64,000 nucleotides of DNA from Erythrocercus mccallii. Lineage: Eukaryota > Chordata > Aves > Passeriformes > Dicruridae. The stretch's first letter is position 1; every line of letters starts with the position of its first letter. The notes below the pieces were generated by a model. It worked only from the letters and a program-made list of their open reading frames with translations. It was not told the origin of the DNA and ran no database searches. A program made the translations under genes and the position numbers. The stretch lies in NCBI GenBank assembly GCA_013397435.1, contig VZRG01000278.1:182014-246013 (forward strand), in the 5' to 3' direction. Positions 36,953-50,581 of this stretch are shown in pieces.

Positions 36953-38654
36953 AGAGAATATTTTGACATTTATTTTTATTTAAAAGCATGGATCTAGTGG
37001 GGTTCTTCAGTGACTGAAAAAGGTAAGAGTTTGGGTTCACTAGGCTGCTTCTCCTACAGAAATAAACTGTGCTGTTCTTGAATATTTATTTCTGCAGTTT
37101 TTATATTTGAAAGAATTTACTTCTCTGACCACAGTAAAACCAAGGAGCTAGGCTGTTTCTCTGCTCTAATCCCTTTTCATCTAATGCTCAGTGCAAACTG
37201 CTTTTCCCACTCTTGTCAGGGTTCTATTCCTGGAGATTTCAAGAACGTCCTTGGCTTATGACTGCTTATTTCTCAACTCTGTGGTTTCTTTTGGGGTTTG
37301 GTGCCTCCAGATTACATGCAGTGAATCCTTCCCTGCCCGCATATGCCTTGCATATAATTTGTTTTGTGTGATGTAATTCTATTTTTCATCTTTAGTTATA
37401 TCCCTCATTTATCAAAATTAAGGTCTGACTGCTGTACCTGTTTGTTCCATGGATTCTTGTACAGTGTCATCCAGTCACCCAATACCAAACAAAACTTACT
37501 CTTGATTTCTCTTACTTCTTTTTGCCTGGCTGTGGCTAAAAACTCCATATCCTCCACATTTTCTGAATTGAAGATTATCACTCCTCCAAAAAATCCTTGA
37601 ATGTCATGTTTTCAAGCCCTGTTGGAGAAAATATGCTTGAGTCATGTTCTAGTTAGAATCCAGAACATTTATCCTGGGGACAATTAACAGTTTTCCTAAA
37701 AAATGTTTATTGGTTAGAATAGAGATTGTCTAGTGGATACATACAGGTTCATGTGTCATAGCTAATATTTATCTCTTCGTCTAAAAGTTAGCTCCACAAG
37801 CATTGGAAATTGAGTGTACAGTACCACTATGGGGAATCTATTAGGAAGTACATCCCTGATGTGAACACAGATGTACTGATGGTACCAGAAAATCCAAGCT
37901 GTGCCATAATAGTAAAAACATCTGAATGTAAACTGACTTGAGTCATTCAGTCACTCTCTGAGTCACAGAGAAAAGATGCAGGTCTGAAGGTGGTTGTCCT
38001 TCAGATTGGTATCTATTTACAGAAGTGACAAGTGAATACTCAGCAGATGAGAAAATCAGCTACCCTAATAATAGTTGTAAGAGTTTATGTTTTGAGATTT
38101 AAGATAGGTAGTTGAACTGGTTTCACAGGTCTAGTGAGCTGTGAGCAGGAGGCATTATCAGTCATTCACTCCACATGTAACAAATAATACATTCTGGGGG
38201 GAAGAAATCACAGAAACCTTCCTGAGGGTTATTCATATCCCTACTCACAGGAAAATTTCAACTCTGCTTTTCTCTCGCTCTCAACTGACACTGTTTATTA
38301 TGTTATTTTGTTTGCTATGACCAGCCAACATAGCTGTTGCTGTTAAAGCCATGGCAGGAAAAAACCCAGTAGCTTGAATGAAGAGTAAAGCAACACAATA
38401 ATCTGATTTAGATTAACATAGAGCTGTCAAAAGAGCCTTGAAGTTATTATTCTGTTAATTTGAATTGTAAAATGCTTTCAAAACCAGCAGTGAATATGAT
38501 GCTTCTACTGTTTATACAACAGAGTTATGTAAATTACAGTATAGAATTATGAAACATTGTTCACTTTTGTATTTTTGCTAAAGAGGCATTATGAATGAAT
38601 GTCTGTTTCTGTTAAAAAAGTGGTGCATAAGTGGCCTGAACTGCACTTCATTGC

Positions 38655-39005
38655 CATGAGATTTTGGGTTGGAAGGGATCTTAAAAATCATCTTATTCTG
38701 ACTCCTCTACCATGGTCAGGCACACCTTTCACTAGAGCAGGTTGCTCAGAGCCCCATCCAAACTGACCGTGAACACTTCCAGGGATGGGGCATCCACAAG
38801 TTCTCTGGGCAACCTGTTCCAGTGCCTCACCACCCTCACAGTGAAGATTTTCTTCCTAATATCTAATCCAAATCTTCTCTCTTTCAGTTTGGAGCCACTT
38901 CCCTTGTCCTATCACTACATGCTCTTATAAAAAATTCCTCTCCATCATTCCTATAGGCTCCTTACAGGTATTGGAGGCTGCAGTTAGGTCACCCCAGCTT
39001 AATTC
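38655..39005 (-). mobile_element. CR1 LINE 3' end, minus
   Basis: A reverse-oriented CR1 3' region with 'caacctgttccagtgcctca' and 'cttcccttgtcctatcacta'. The terminal octamer repeat has been lost at the left edge, where the similarity begins at 'attttgggttggaagggatc'. Confidence 0.92.
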
Positions 39006-42000
39006 AAATTGGTGTTAATTAAGATAATTGTCTTTGAAGAATAACTTCGAGTAGAGAATTCAAATACCTGATTGCAACAGGTATTTATTTTTCTACAGGC
39101 AATGTAATTATATCCAGTTTATTATATTCAGTCTATGTCTACTATCTAGTAGATAATTTTTCTGAGAAAAAGCTTTTAAAATCAGGAAGACATTATCTTT
39201 CTTTTGTGCCTTTGCGTTTACTTATTGCAGTGAAAAGGAGAGATGATTTCTGAATGTGTAACACTGGTGCTAAACAGCTGCAAAACCAACAATAGTGGAA
39301 TAATGTTTTGAGGAAAACAAAATGTTTTTCACAATTGTCGTGGCGTTTCATGTGATGAAACACGCATGGTTGATTAAACTATTTCCCCCACCATATCACT
39401 CTAATTCTATTGATCCTGCATTATATTTTGTTGTGTTCTCTGGTTTTTATTCTCCTACTCTACCTGTATCCCTGTTTTTTGGCTGTTTCTTTTCCAAGAA
39501 AGTTTCTTATGTGGCCTTTATAGGCCACATCACTTTAGTGAAAGAAAAAGGTCTTCTGTCTTTTTTCTCCCACAGGATTTTGCATCCTAAGGAAATAGAG
39601 AAATGAGCAATTACCTGGGGGTAAGAAGTTGCCAGCTTTTCTAATTCCATGATTGTGATCATAGTATGAAAACTTTCTAGAATTGAGAACAACAGGATGC
39701 ATACACTGTACTGCAGGGTACATACATGGTATAGGGAGCAGGTGATGAAAATCTGAAAGTGAGAGAATACAGGGATGTCTCTGTGTTCCATTGTGCTATT
39801 ATGACCATATTGGGCAGGAGAAAAATTCCGTCTGTCTTATAATTCTGATTCCAAAAGCTGACAAAATCAAATGCCCAGAAAAGGAGAACAGGCCAAGACT
39901 ATGTGGAAGTATTTTCGCAAATGCTCCTGTATTTTCCATCTGTTTGAGATTCAAGAATTTTTCTGAAGTTTGTGACCTGCCATAGATTTTTATTCTATTA
40001 ACGTGTCCCTTTGTTACATGAGTCTATGTACCTTTTAGCATCCTTAGTATTGTGCTTTAGAATGTTTCAGCTTGTCAGTGTATTGCATGAAGAGTACTGC
40101 CTTTTGGTTGTTTTCATACCTCTGCCTTCTTCCATAGCATTAGATAGTAAATGTGGTCTCCTCTTCACTTTGAAGAAGAAATTGGCAGCACTTTCCATGG
40201 TCATTTTCACAGTTATAGAATGTTTTTTGTGTTGCTATACCATGAAACGCAACCAGATGTCAGTCTTGAGGATGGTAAAATAACGTTTATTTCAGTCTGC
40301 ACTCTCTGCAGCTTTCCAGGGACCTTTCTAATCTTCTATAGATGATATTCCAGTAATCTAGCTGGAAAGTACGGTAAGTGGTCTTGCCTCCTCAAATACA
40401 CTTTTGATAGTACACCAGACACAGGCAGAATGAAACACTTTTTGCTGCCACTGATGTTTAGTCTAGGATTTTGGAAGCTATTCCAGATTTTAAACCTTTC
40501 TGGGTAAGGACTAAAACAAGCAAGTTTCTTTATTGGCAGGGATTACTTCTATTTTATTTGGGCTCATTTTACATAACATTTTTAATTCTTCAGGAATTTG
40601 GGGGTGTGTATAGTTGCATGATTTTATTAATAAATGTGTAAATTATATACAGAGGTACCAGTAATTAACATTTCCCAGCATATTTCTTTAGAATAACATC
40701 TTTGCCATTGGTAATAATTTTGAGTGGAATGGTCTATATTTTTCCTATTTCAGAGATCTATTTCAGGCATTATTTCTTCTGCTGCTTGCTGCTTTGTTTT
40801 GAACAGTCCCAGTGTTTCTGAGTATGCAGCCTGTGATCAATAAAGTTTTATAAATGGTTGCATACCTTAATCCACTGGGTTCCAGATCAAATACCAAAAT
40901 TTAACATTCAACAAAAATGTTTGTTTTACAGCATTAGATAAGGCTTTTATAATTTCCATTAAAATCTGACCTTTGGAGGCATGATGGAATGGTCAGCGTA
41001 CTGAAAACTTCTTGTACAAGCTTGGTAGGAAGCAGAAATCACATTCATTGGAGGTCCTGTTCACAGTGTCTGTGCTCTCCTTGCCCTGAGCACTGCACTG
41101 ACTGTACCAAACATATCCAGTCATTACCTATTAGAAGACTGCAAGAGGAGAGATAAATATTTCTAAAGATTTCTTCTGGTTGCTGCTGGACGCTAAAACT
41201 GAGATAAAGAAAACTCATTTAGCTCTTCCTCTTTTTTTCTGTATAACATACAAGAAAAACAGGAAATGCTCACTTTAGGTGTGCAGAAATGGAGAAGTTG
41301 TCAGGGGTAGGAGCAGAACAAGACAGATGTATTAAGGAGGCAGAGTCACAATGACATACAAGTGCTTCAACACACTTTTGTTCACAGCCCAGAAATTAAT
41401 ATGGGACCCTGGAGTCTTTTCTGATCTGTAAGAAAAGTTATCAGATACTCCTGCTGTTTACTTTCATTCTCCCAGGCCAAATCGGCGTATTCACACAAAA
41501 GATAGGAGTCCATTACTCTTGCTATCTTAGTACCAGTGAAGCTTTAAACTGATGGAGATCTCCATCAAAGCAAATCAAAATGGTTCCTTTTGAACTATTT
41601 ATGCTCTTTTCCTTTTTAAGGAATGAAGGAAATGCCAAGTTACAAGAAGTAAGATTACCAGTCAGTTAAAAGTTGCCTTTCCAACCTCTAAGAGCCTTTC
41701 TTGTATGATGAATTACAAAATCTTGATTATGCTATCATATTGTATTTTTACCTGACATCATCATCTGTGGGATAAACACTGGCGTTCAGGGAACTAGTAC
41801 TTCCATACCAAGGAAATTTGTTGTTTCTAGGAGCCCCTGTAGAGCTTAGTGACTACAGAAATCAGAAAGTGCAGTGTACAGGACAGGGAACTAGAGAAAT
41901 AAGAAGATGGGCTCATAATAAAGTGACGTTATCGTATGAAATGAGATTCTTGCCTTGTCACTGTTGCAATGACCATGCGGAACAAGGCACTTGAATAAAA

Positions 42001-43553
42001 ATTTTCTCTACTGTTCTTTGAACAGTAGCCCAGCTAACTGGGCTCTTCATTTGTATAGCTGGAGTTATTTGCAACTGAGACATTCACAGCTGCAAGTAAA
42101 GGCGACAAGAGCTATTCTTTGAAGGTGTAAAATGACATCAGTCTTTACCCTCCAAAAAAATCACATGCTTCTTTGTGTCTTAGATGTTATTATTCATTGT
42201 TTCTTCTAACTTTCACTTTAATATCTCATTGCTTCATTTTTTTCTGCTATAAAATGAGACAGTGAATGTTATCTAATCTCATGTTTGCCTTAAGGCTATC
42301 ATATTTTGCAGTTCGTAATGCCTTTCCAAAATGGGTAGAATACAAGTGAGGCTGTAACTCTTCAGTTAGAGGTTAGGAGATGTGTCCAACCACACAATGT
42401 GAGGGAACCTACTGAGGAACACACCATAAGGGTGTCAAAAGAATGGTGCTGGTGGTTTTGCTCTACCTTGTTTCTGATGAACAGTCACATGATTAAATGG
42501 CACAAACTAGTTGAAGATTTTTGGTTTAAAGTCTCTCAGTATTTTTGGCATCTTTCCATAAAGTTAGAGACCTCCTTTATAATACATTACATAAGCAGCT
42601 TGCACTGCAATAACCATGTCCTCCCCAATAACCATGTCCTCATTACGCAACTAGAAAATGATGTTTGTATTATAAAATCAAAAATTATTTGCTGTCCAAG
42701 TGGACAGCATGCCTGGGAATGTCATTGAAAAGATTTTGAAATTATTCCTAAGTTTTTATTACAAACAAATTTTTCATAAGGAGTATGTGTTTCAGTTAAC
42801 TAAGTCTAAGTTTGCCCTGTTTCTTGGGGATGATAAAATAATAGGGAGACTTAGAAAAGAATGTGAGTATGTTAAAAGAAAAAAATCTGCTAACAAAATT
42901 TAAAACTTAACAATGAGGGTGCTGTGTGTGTGTTTATGTGTATAAACATTGCCATAGTGTGATAGAAAGACTACTATTCTGGGACCACAAATAAAATTAA
43001 AGATTTAGATAAATTGAATGTGCAGCCAGTGCAAGCTGGAGCTATTTGTCATTTTTGAAAAACACTGAAAAATCATGTCCAGTGCTAAGTGGTACCTCAC
43101 AGCACCCACTATATACCTATTGGTTTGGCAAACCAAAGGGCTATACAGTAAAGCTAGTCATAAGCAGAAATTATGATTTTTTTGTAGGCAAATTCTACAT
43201 GAGCACATAAGGCTCGTTCCTTCGTCCCAGGGACTGATTTAACAAGTGTAATAGTCTTTTCATGACTGCCTGTTGAGGTCTTTTAAAATGGGTCATTCAC
43301 TGATAGAAGTTTGAAATGGCTTTATTCTATCTCAAAAACAGATTTTTCTTTTAGGTTTTCCTCTTGAACTTCTTGCAATCAGTGGTGTTCCTCTGAGAGC
43401 TATGCTAATGTTTTCCATATTGGAAATACATTTCAATCCCTCTGGGAAATACTGAGTATCAGTTTAACATTTGTAAGACTCTAGTAGCACTAACTTTGTA
43501 GTGTTGATGCTAATGGTTTTTCTCCACATTCTGTCTTTTCTGCTCTCTTACAG

Positions 43554-43667
43554 CGCTGTGTGGAGGAAAGGAGAGTTTCCTGTGTGCCAGTGGGATCTGC
43601 ATCCCAGGGAAACTGCAGTGTAATGGCTACAATGACTGTGATGATTGGAGTGATGAGGTCCATTGTA
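43554..43667 (+). CDS. CORIN: CORIN exon: LDLR class A repeat 1
   Basis: Acceptor CTCTTACAG and donor TGTA|GTAAGT; 114 nt, phase 1 to 1. It encodes one LDL-receptor class A module with six cysteines: CGGKESFLC, SGICIPGKLQC and NGYNDCDDWSDEVHC. The acidic calcium-binding motif DDWSDE is intact. LDLR-A modules fold around one calcium ion and bind ligands. Here the module is the first of the corin array following Frizzled-1. Confidence 0.96.
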
Positions 43668-46600
43668 GTAAGTTTTTAAACCTTGCAATGTTCTGCTGCA
43701 GTACTGAATTCATTCAGGGAAACCTGGAAACTGAAGCAGGCAATTGGCACAGAATAGGAGCTTTGCATAGTGTTTGCATATATCGACATTTGGACTCTGT
43801 CAGTTGCTGTGGACTGTGTTTAGCTTTGCTCACTCAGGCAGCACGTGCTTTTGATCTATCAAATTTTTATGCCTTGAGGCAGATAATTCTGCAAGGAGCT
43901 ATGTGGAAATAAAAAGTATTTGGTGTTTTGGGTTTTTTTAATGGATCAATTAGCATTAGACATGGGCACTGCCGATAATCAGCTGAATACTGTTAGTTGT
44001 AGCTTTATCCTGGCATTGATTTTAGAGTAGGTGCAAGACCATCTGTTTAGGAAGTTCCCTTGGTCTCAAGTCTGGATGCAATTTATTTAAATTAATCCCA
44101 GTATGTGCTGCAGTAGAATGTACATATGTCATAGCTTAATTTTTTGTTTGTGGTAGCATATATCTTTAGAGCTCCTATGTGTTTTTCTGTGTTAACAAAA
44201 CACCTTGGACTACAAACACCTTTAGAAAAGCGGAGCAAATAAGAAAACAATGAGAAGGCAAAAAGAAAAAGAACAGAGGAAAATGTGGAAAAATTACTAA
44301 ATAGGGACTATAGCTGGACATGATGCCACAAAACAGGATTTCTATTCAGACTTGGAAAAATGTCAGACTGTACAGTTTACACTCAACTTGAAAGATTCTT
44401 ATTAGTGATTTAAGAGCCTGGGCATTCCAAGACTCACAAAGCTGCTTTTAAGGAAGTTGTTGTTAGATTTTATCGGGGATACTCCAAGGAATAAACGAGG
44501 ACAGCAATTTCCTCCTGGTCTCAATATGAAAAAAATTAGAGATTACTTTTCCTTTAATAGCCTAAAATTCATTTAATGGAGATTGAGATAATGTCTATTA
44601 TGCAAAAAGTATTGTATGTTTTTATTTTCCAGTTTTTCCTGTCAGTGTTAGCTTTAGATTTAAAGTAAGCTCAAAAATTTAAAAATGCCTATGAGACTAT
44701 GACTCTAAAGTTCTATTAGAAATAGGAAAAGAAGAAATTACTAGTAGAAGAATAAATATATTACATGTTTTGAAAAAACAAGCATAAACTTCATGAGCTA
44801 AGATTACCTTTGCAAGGACACCTGTGTTTAATGATACAGGATTTATATGCAGAGCACATCTTTCAATAGGATGCTTGATAAAAGTTGAGCATGTGGAGGT
44901 CAAATAAGACTGTCCTGAATTACACAGCAGAAAGAGCAAAAATGAAGGAAGACCTATTTGCCTGAAAGCTTGTCTGATAAAAGATGCTGTGCTTCTTGCT
45001 GTCCGTGCCCCTCTCAAGGTCTTAAGTCATGTCATTAAATTATAGAATAGGTTGCTCAGAGTCCCATCCAAGCTGACCTTGAGTATTTCCAGGAATGGGG
45101 TGTCTACCCCCATTCTCTGAGTAACCTGTTCCAGTGTTTTACCATCCTCATTGTAAAACATTTATACTTTATGTCTAGTCTCAAGTACCCTCTTCTAAAA
45201 CTATTACTCCTCATCCTACAACAACAGGCCCAGCTAAAAAGGCTGTCTCCATCTTTCTTATAAGCTTCCCTAAAGTGCTGAAAGGACACTCTTTCTCCAG
45301 GAGAAACAACCCCAACTCTCTCAGCCTTTCTTCAAAGGAGAGCTGTTCCATCCCTATGATTGTTTTTGTAGACTTGTCTCAACCTCTTCCAACAGGTCCC
45401 TGTCTTTCCTGTGCTGTGGGACCTAGAACTGGATGCAGCACTCCAGATGGTCTTTCACAGGAGCAGACCAGAGGGACAAAATCACTTTCTTCAACCTTCT
45501 GGCAGTGCTGCTTCTAATGCAGCCCTGGATACAATTGTCTTTCTGGGCTGTAAGTGCACATTTGCTGTGTCATGTCCAGCTGTTCATCTACCAGTTTCCT
45601 CAAGTTTTTCTTGGTAGGAGTGCTTTCAATCCATTCATTCCCCAGCCTGTGTTGATATCAGGGTTTGCCCTGACCAGGTGCAGCACCTTGTGCTTGATCT
45701 TGTTAGGCCAAAAGACTCCCATGTGCTCACTTTTTGAGCTTGTCCATGTCCCTCAGCATGGTATGGTGTCCTTCAGGTGTGTCAACCACACGACTCGGCT
45801 TGACATCCGCACCATCTCCCCACCTCCTCTGCTGTGCTTGATCCCTTCATCTGTTATTAATGAAGACATTAAATAACACTGGTCTCAGTACAGAGCCCTG
45901 AGGGACACCTCTGGTCACTGATGTCCTTCGGGATTCTGAGCTGTTGACCCTTGGGATGCGATCATCCAACCAATTCCTTATCCACCAAACAGTCCACCCA
46001 TGTAATCCATCTCTCTCCAATTTAGAGAGCAGGATGTTGTTGGATTTTGCCCAGACCCATGTGCAGCAGGTCCTTCTGGACCCATACAGGGGCCAACCCT
46101 GCCACCTTGGCTTTATTAGCAGCGTGCTTTAACCAGCTGAGCTTATTTCAGGGTCAAGTTGTTGAATGCGAAAGATTCACCAGGCTTCATTTGTGGAGTA
46201 TAGAATAGGAATTTGTATTTAATTTTATGAAAATGGGGATTTCCCCGTCATTTATAAAATTTGAGCTTTCTACAAGTGGGAGCTACTAAGTGCCCATCTT
46301 ACTTAACAGAGTAATCAACTACCCTATACAATACATTATTGCCAATGTCTTGAGGAAAATGTATATTAAGGCTGTTAGATTTTCATCCAGTGAGTCTTAT
46401 TTCCCTGCAAGGAAGTTTGTATTATTTTTGTGTACCCTCTATGTGGGCCTGTGAGTTGTCTACCCTAAAGGACACTGCAGCAGCTTCAGAGGTATGAGTG
46501 GAAACAGGAATGGGGGTATGAATAGAAATTAAACAGTAAATTTATCTAGAGGAAATAACATAGAAAAAGGCAGTTTTGTTTTATTTGCAAGAGGAGCAGT

Positions 46601-48212
46601 GGAAGAAGCATAGAAACTGTCAGAGTTACAAACTAATCAATAAGATTAAAGGTTGCCAGAGTACTTCATGCTGTTATATTTTCAAAACAAGTGATGTTTA
46701 GAATTTACGCTCAGCTGGGTGTTGGTCTGCTTACAGGAAGCAAGAACTTAAATTTATTTCCATTTAGTGTGGGGTTCTTGTTATTCTCTGTTTTATGAAT
46801 AATGGTTCTTTTTGAAGCTAAATTAACTATTCAGTATGTAGCTCATGGCTCAGCCATATTATTTTACTTCATATCCTGAAGCATTTCCTTCGTAAATTCT
46901 GTTTGGACTTTCTAAGATAATATGAAACTTGATGAAAGCATTAATGCTTCTGTGGGGGAAGGAGAGGAAGTGACTCATGTTAAAGTTCCAGAGGTTTTTT
47001 TCACCTAGGAGGTGAAACACTTGGTTGACATCTGAAGGGGTAGAAACCCCACTGCATCTTCTGGAAGAGTTCTGCACCTTTCAGTGTGTAATATCCTTAG
47101 AAGGACACCCAGCTTTCAAAGTGGAACCACTGTGCCATCATGAGCACAGGAATCACATGGCAAGAGGAGAGAAGGAAGTGGTTCCTTCAGCAGCATGATT
47201 CTGTTGTTTTGTGGTTGATCATTTTAGAAGAAAGAAGGCACTTTTGTTCCAGTCCCTGCTTTTCAAGCTCTTTCTCTCTGTTTTCTGGGGAAGAACTCAT
47301 TTAAAATGCCCACATACGCCAGTAAGAATGGGCACAAAGGACTTCTTGGTTCCAGTGGCTTAGCTTCAGCAGGAAGGCAGTATTGTCCACCCAGCTGTTC
47401 TATATCTCGGTGTTCTCCCTGAAAAGCTTGAGGTCAAGGAAAAGTCTAGAAGAAGGCAGTGAAACTGAGTTAACCACTTCCTAGCTGTGTGCTTGAAATC
47501 AAAAGTTATTACTGATGGGACCAGATACCCCAAACCATAATTTCTCTTCAACCCGCTTAACTAAAACAAAGGTTGCATGTTTTTATTGAACCTGATATTA
47601 TTCAAGTATTATGGTTATTCTCAAAGAATATCTGGCAGGCTTTACTGATGCATCCAGTTGTGACAAAAAGGTTAAACCCACTTAGGACTGACAGTAAGAA
47701 TTCCTGGATGAGAAGGCACCAGGCCAAATCTGAGCTCCAAACTGTGTTAAGCATAAAGCTCATTTGAAACCACTGTAATATCAAAGGCAGCCTCAAAAAC
47801 AGGGTTTAGGGATCTTGATTTTGCTGTTAGAATCTTAATAGCCACATCAGGTACTCAGGATTTTCCTAGTAATCTACAATGGTGAAGCCTACAACATTTC
47901 TTGATAACTTTTATATGTATAAATTAATTAAACATTTAGGTCTCTATGTGCAAACAAAACACTCTCTCCTTATGGTATTGACCAAAAAAACCAGCTGGTA
48001 GGGAGAGAGTAAAAATTTCTATTAATGGCTTTTGATTTTTCATATTCTTGCAGATTAGTTCCTCATAAACTGGTGCATACCAGTATTAATGCAGACCTGT
48101 AAGTTGTAAGGTATCCTTAGCTAATCTTGTGTGTAATCAGCACGTTCCAGTGTGCATAGTTCATGTTAATATTCCAATGCAACTTCAACATTTCACGTGC
48201 TTTGTTTTGTAG
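43668..48212 (+). other. CORIN intron between LDLR-A 1 and 2
   Basis: GT at 43668 and AG at 48211-48212. It holds a long CR1 copy (about 45035-46150, minus). The rest (43670-45030, 46160-48200) looks like unique AT-rich intron with no gene. Confidence 0.9.
45035..46150 (-). mobile_element. CR1 LINE, minus, about 1.1 kb
   Basis: This is the longest CR1 copy in the window. It starts just inside the 3' end ('ggttgctcagagtcccatcc') and extends into the 3' part of the reverse-transcriptase ORF region. Recognisable antisense text includes 'tggtctcagtacagagccct', 'gagggacacctctggtcact' and 'aaccaattccttatccacca'. The 147-residue open frame at 45433-45876 lies antisense to the LINE and is not a gene. 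Interrupting stops and indels show it is inactive. Confidence 0.92.
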
Positions 48213-48320
48213 ACTGCAGTAATGATGTATTTCGTTGTGACACGGGAAAATGCCTCAATTATACCTTTGTTTGTGATGGATACGATGACTGTGGAGACCT
48301 TAGCGATGAGCAGAATTGTG
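48213..48320 (+). CDS. CORIN: CORIN exon: LDLR class A repeat 2
   Basis: Acceptor TTTTGTAG and donor TGTG|GTAAAT; 108 nt, phase 1 to 1. It encodes six cysteines (NCSNDVFRC, TGKCLNYTFVC, DGYDDCGDLSDEQNC) with an intact calcium motif (GDLSDE). A sequon NYT lies between cysteines 3 and 4, at the position of NYS in human corin as I recall it. Confidence 0.96.
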
Positions 48321-49829
48321 GTAAATGAAAGTTATGTGCTTTTCTAAAGTCTTTAAGATACCAGGACTGCCTAAGCCAGTAATCTTTTTCCTTAAACTAC
48401 TGAAAGAGTAATGTACCCTAGTCTTACTGTATTTGAACAAAGTGAAAACAGCACATAGATTCTATATGCAATCTGAAGAGGTTTAAAGGAGAGTTCTGGG
48501 TCAATCCAAATATTGAAGGGTTTGATATTTATAAGAAATACTGCTATTTTCAATTTGCTTTAAACTAATTCCGAAAGATCCTTCCTTGCTAACGTGACTG
48601 GATTTAACTGAGAGTAAAGCAAACTCTATGAGGGTACACACTGGTAGTGCCAACTGTTTTAAAGCTGAATTGTTTTTACATAAGATTCATAGTGAAGTTT
48701 TATGTCTTAATTATAAAATTCTGTTTCTTTCGAATTCTCTTGTCAATCAACTTTGCATGTTCTGACTCATGATACTTACCTACCTACTCTATGTATCTAC
48801 CTACACTTCACTTCCATAGGAGAAACAATGAAGTTTTGCCATTAAAAAAGAATAATCATCAAATATAAATATTGGGAAACTTAGCCTTATTTTACTAACT
48901 TTTGGTCCTGCTAGTACACTTGAGAAAAATTAAGTTTCCTAAGATAATTCTTTAACAGTTAAAATATTATTTCTCACTTTTTTCCTTTTGCTTTTTAAGG
49001 AAAAACACAAAGAGTATAAAATCTGAAAATCAAGGCACATTTTTTTTCCAAGATTTTAAAAAATATTTCTTCTCCAAATTAAGCACTCTCTAAGACCTTT
49101 CAATATTTTCTTGTCAGTTTTGGTTGTTTAGTGGGTTTTTTTCTTAAATAATCTTAGTTTAAGGATGATTAATTTTTTTAAATGTTAATGTATCTCCTAT
49201 CTTAAATCTAACTTTTTGTACATGCTATAATTGGTTTTCATGGCAGATTTGGAGGACTGGACTGTGTCTATTTTCTCTATTTTGATGTAAGTCAGTCTGC
49301 TCAACAGAATGCTCTTCTTTGTGCATTCAGGTAGAAAGAGTAAAATGACAATTGGAATAATTTCTTTGTAGATAATACTTACAGAAAATTCCTAGTACAT
49401 GCAAAAATATAGTTTCTGAAGTTGAGAAACATTTTTAAATGTCTTAGTAAAAACATAAATGAAGAAAATTATTTTCTCTGATGGTTACTGAAAATGTTGG
49501 TTAACCTAAAATCATTCCCTGAGATGGCAAACCAGATCTTCTAATGTGCTTAACAAATCTTAGAAGCTTGTTTATTTACAAATAGTCACAGATGTGCACC
49601 TGAGAGAAGGAATGAGCGCATCACCATACAGGCAATACAATTAAGAATATTTGTAACTACCATCTGCAAAAATGTCTGCAGATACAAAATTTTCTTAATA
49701 TAATTTATTAATGCAAAATGGCTTATTAATAAGATTAGCTAAGAAGCATAGAACAACTGATCAGTAATATAAAATATACAAATGATAACTTAGCATCCTT
49801 TTTTACCTTCCCATTTGCATTTTATGTAG
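48321..49829 (+). other. CORIN intron between LDLR-A 2 and 3
   Basis: A 1.5 kb AT-rich intron. I see no repeat, RNA or gene in it. Confidence 0.9.
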
Positions 49830-49940
49830 ATTGTAATCCAGTGACACATCACCAGTGTGGAGAGGGGAGATGTATAACAGCTGATTGGGTATGTGATGGT
49901 GACCATGACTGTATAGACAAATCAGATGAGATCAATTGCT
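49830..49940 (+). CDS. CORIN: CORIN exon: LDLR class A repeat 3
   Basis: Acceptor TTTATGTAG and donor TGCT|GTAAGT; 111 nt, phase 1 to 1. It encodes six cysteines (DCNPVTHHQC, GEGRCITADWVC, DGDHDCIDKSDEINC). The calcium motif IDKSDE is intact. Confidence 0.96.
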
Positions 49941-50464
49941 GTAAGTTCCCTTAATCTCTTAAATTATTTTTTTATTTCTTTGGAAACTTAAAAAGTAAGA
50001 TAACTAGTGTACTCACTTGTGAGGCAAAACTATAAACTTATTTCAGAAGTTCACACTTGACAAATGTCCATTTTCAAGGACAGCAGCAAATTAAACATTT
50101 GTTGCCTTTGTTGAGAAGTAAAGCAATGCATTGTTAGAGCTTCTTGTTAATTACAGAATTAGCTTTTTATTGATTGTAATGTTCCCCCTATATAAGTTAA
50201 AATTATGTGCATTTTTTTCCCTTGGATAAACTAAGACTTTGTCTCAGCCTGTTGCTAATACCTGACATTTATAGTTTCAGTCTCTGTAGTTAAAGATCAG
50301 CACAGCTGTGTAGCTGTTGAAAAATTAGCCGATGCATAATGAAAAATGTCTTGTGATCTCCAGTGCTAAGCAGTGTTATCAGCTCCACTCAGTATGATGT
50401 TCAAATATAATGCAGAGCTTCACTGATCAGAATATTCTCTTTTTAATTTTTTTTTTCTCTCTAG
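49941..50464 (+). other. CORIN intron between LDLR-A 3 and 4
   Basis: The shortest intron in the window (524 bp). It has a pyrimidine-rich acceptor tract (TTTTAATTTTTTTTTTCTCTCTAG) and no other feature. Confidence 0.9.
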
Positions 50465-50581
50465 CATGTCACAGTCAGGGTCTGGTGGAGTGCAGAAATG
50501 GGCAGTGCATTCCTAGTGCATTCCAGTGTGATGGAGATAATGATTGTAAAGATGGAAGTGATGAAGAAAACTGCAGTGAAA
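50465..50581 (+). CDS. CORIN: CORIN exon: LDLR class A repeat 4
   Basis: Acceptor TCTCTCTAG and donor GAAA|GTAAGG; 117 nt, phase 1 to 1. It encodes six cysteines (CHSQGLVEC, RNGQCIPSAFQC, DGDNDCKDGSDEENC), and the calcium motif KDGSDE is intact. CHSQGLVECRNGQCIPS is essentially identical to mammalian corin as I recall it. Confidence 0.96.

Larger units (their letters stand above)
33771..43553 (+). other. CORIN intron between Frizzled-1 and LDLR-A 1 (9.8 kb)
   Basis: The intron contains three CR1 copies (34227-34930 minus, 36612-36952 plus, 38655-39005 minus). The stretches 34935-36600, 36960-38640 and 39010-43550 show only AT-rich unique sequence, with short open frames lacking any support as genes. 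Confidence 0.9.

Noticed and set aside
45433..45876. 147-residue open frame as a possible gene
   Set aside because: It lies within a minus-oriented CR1 LINE and is antisense to it.
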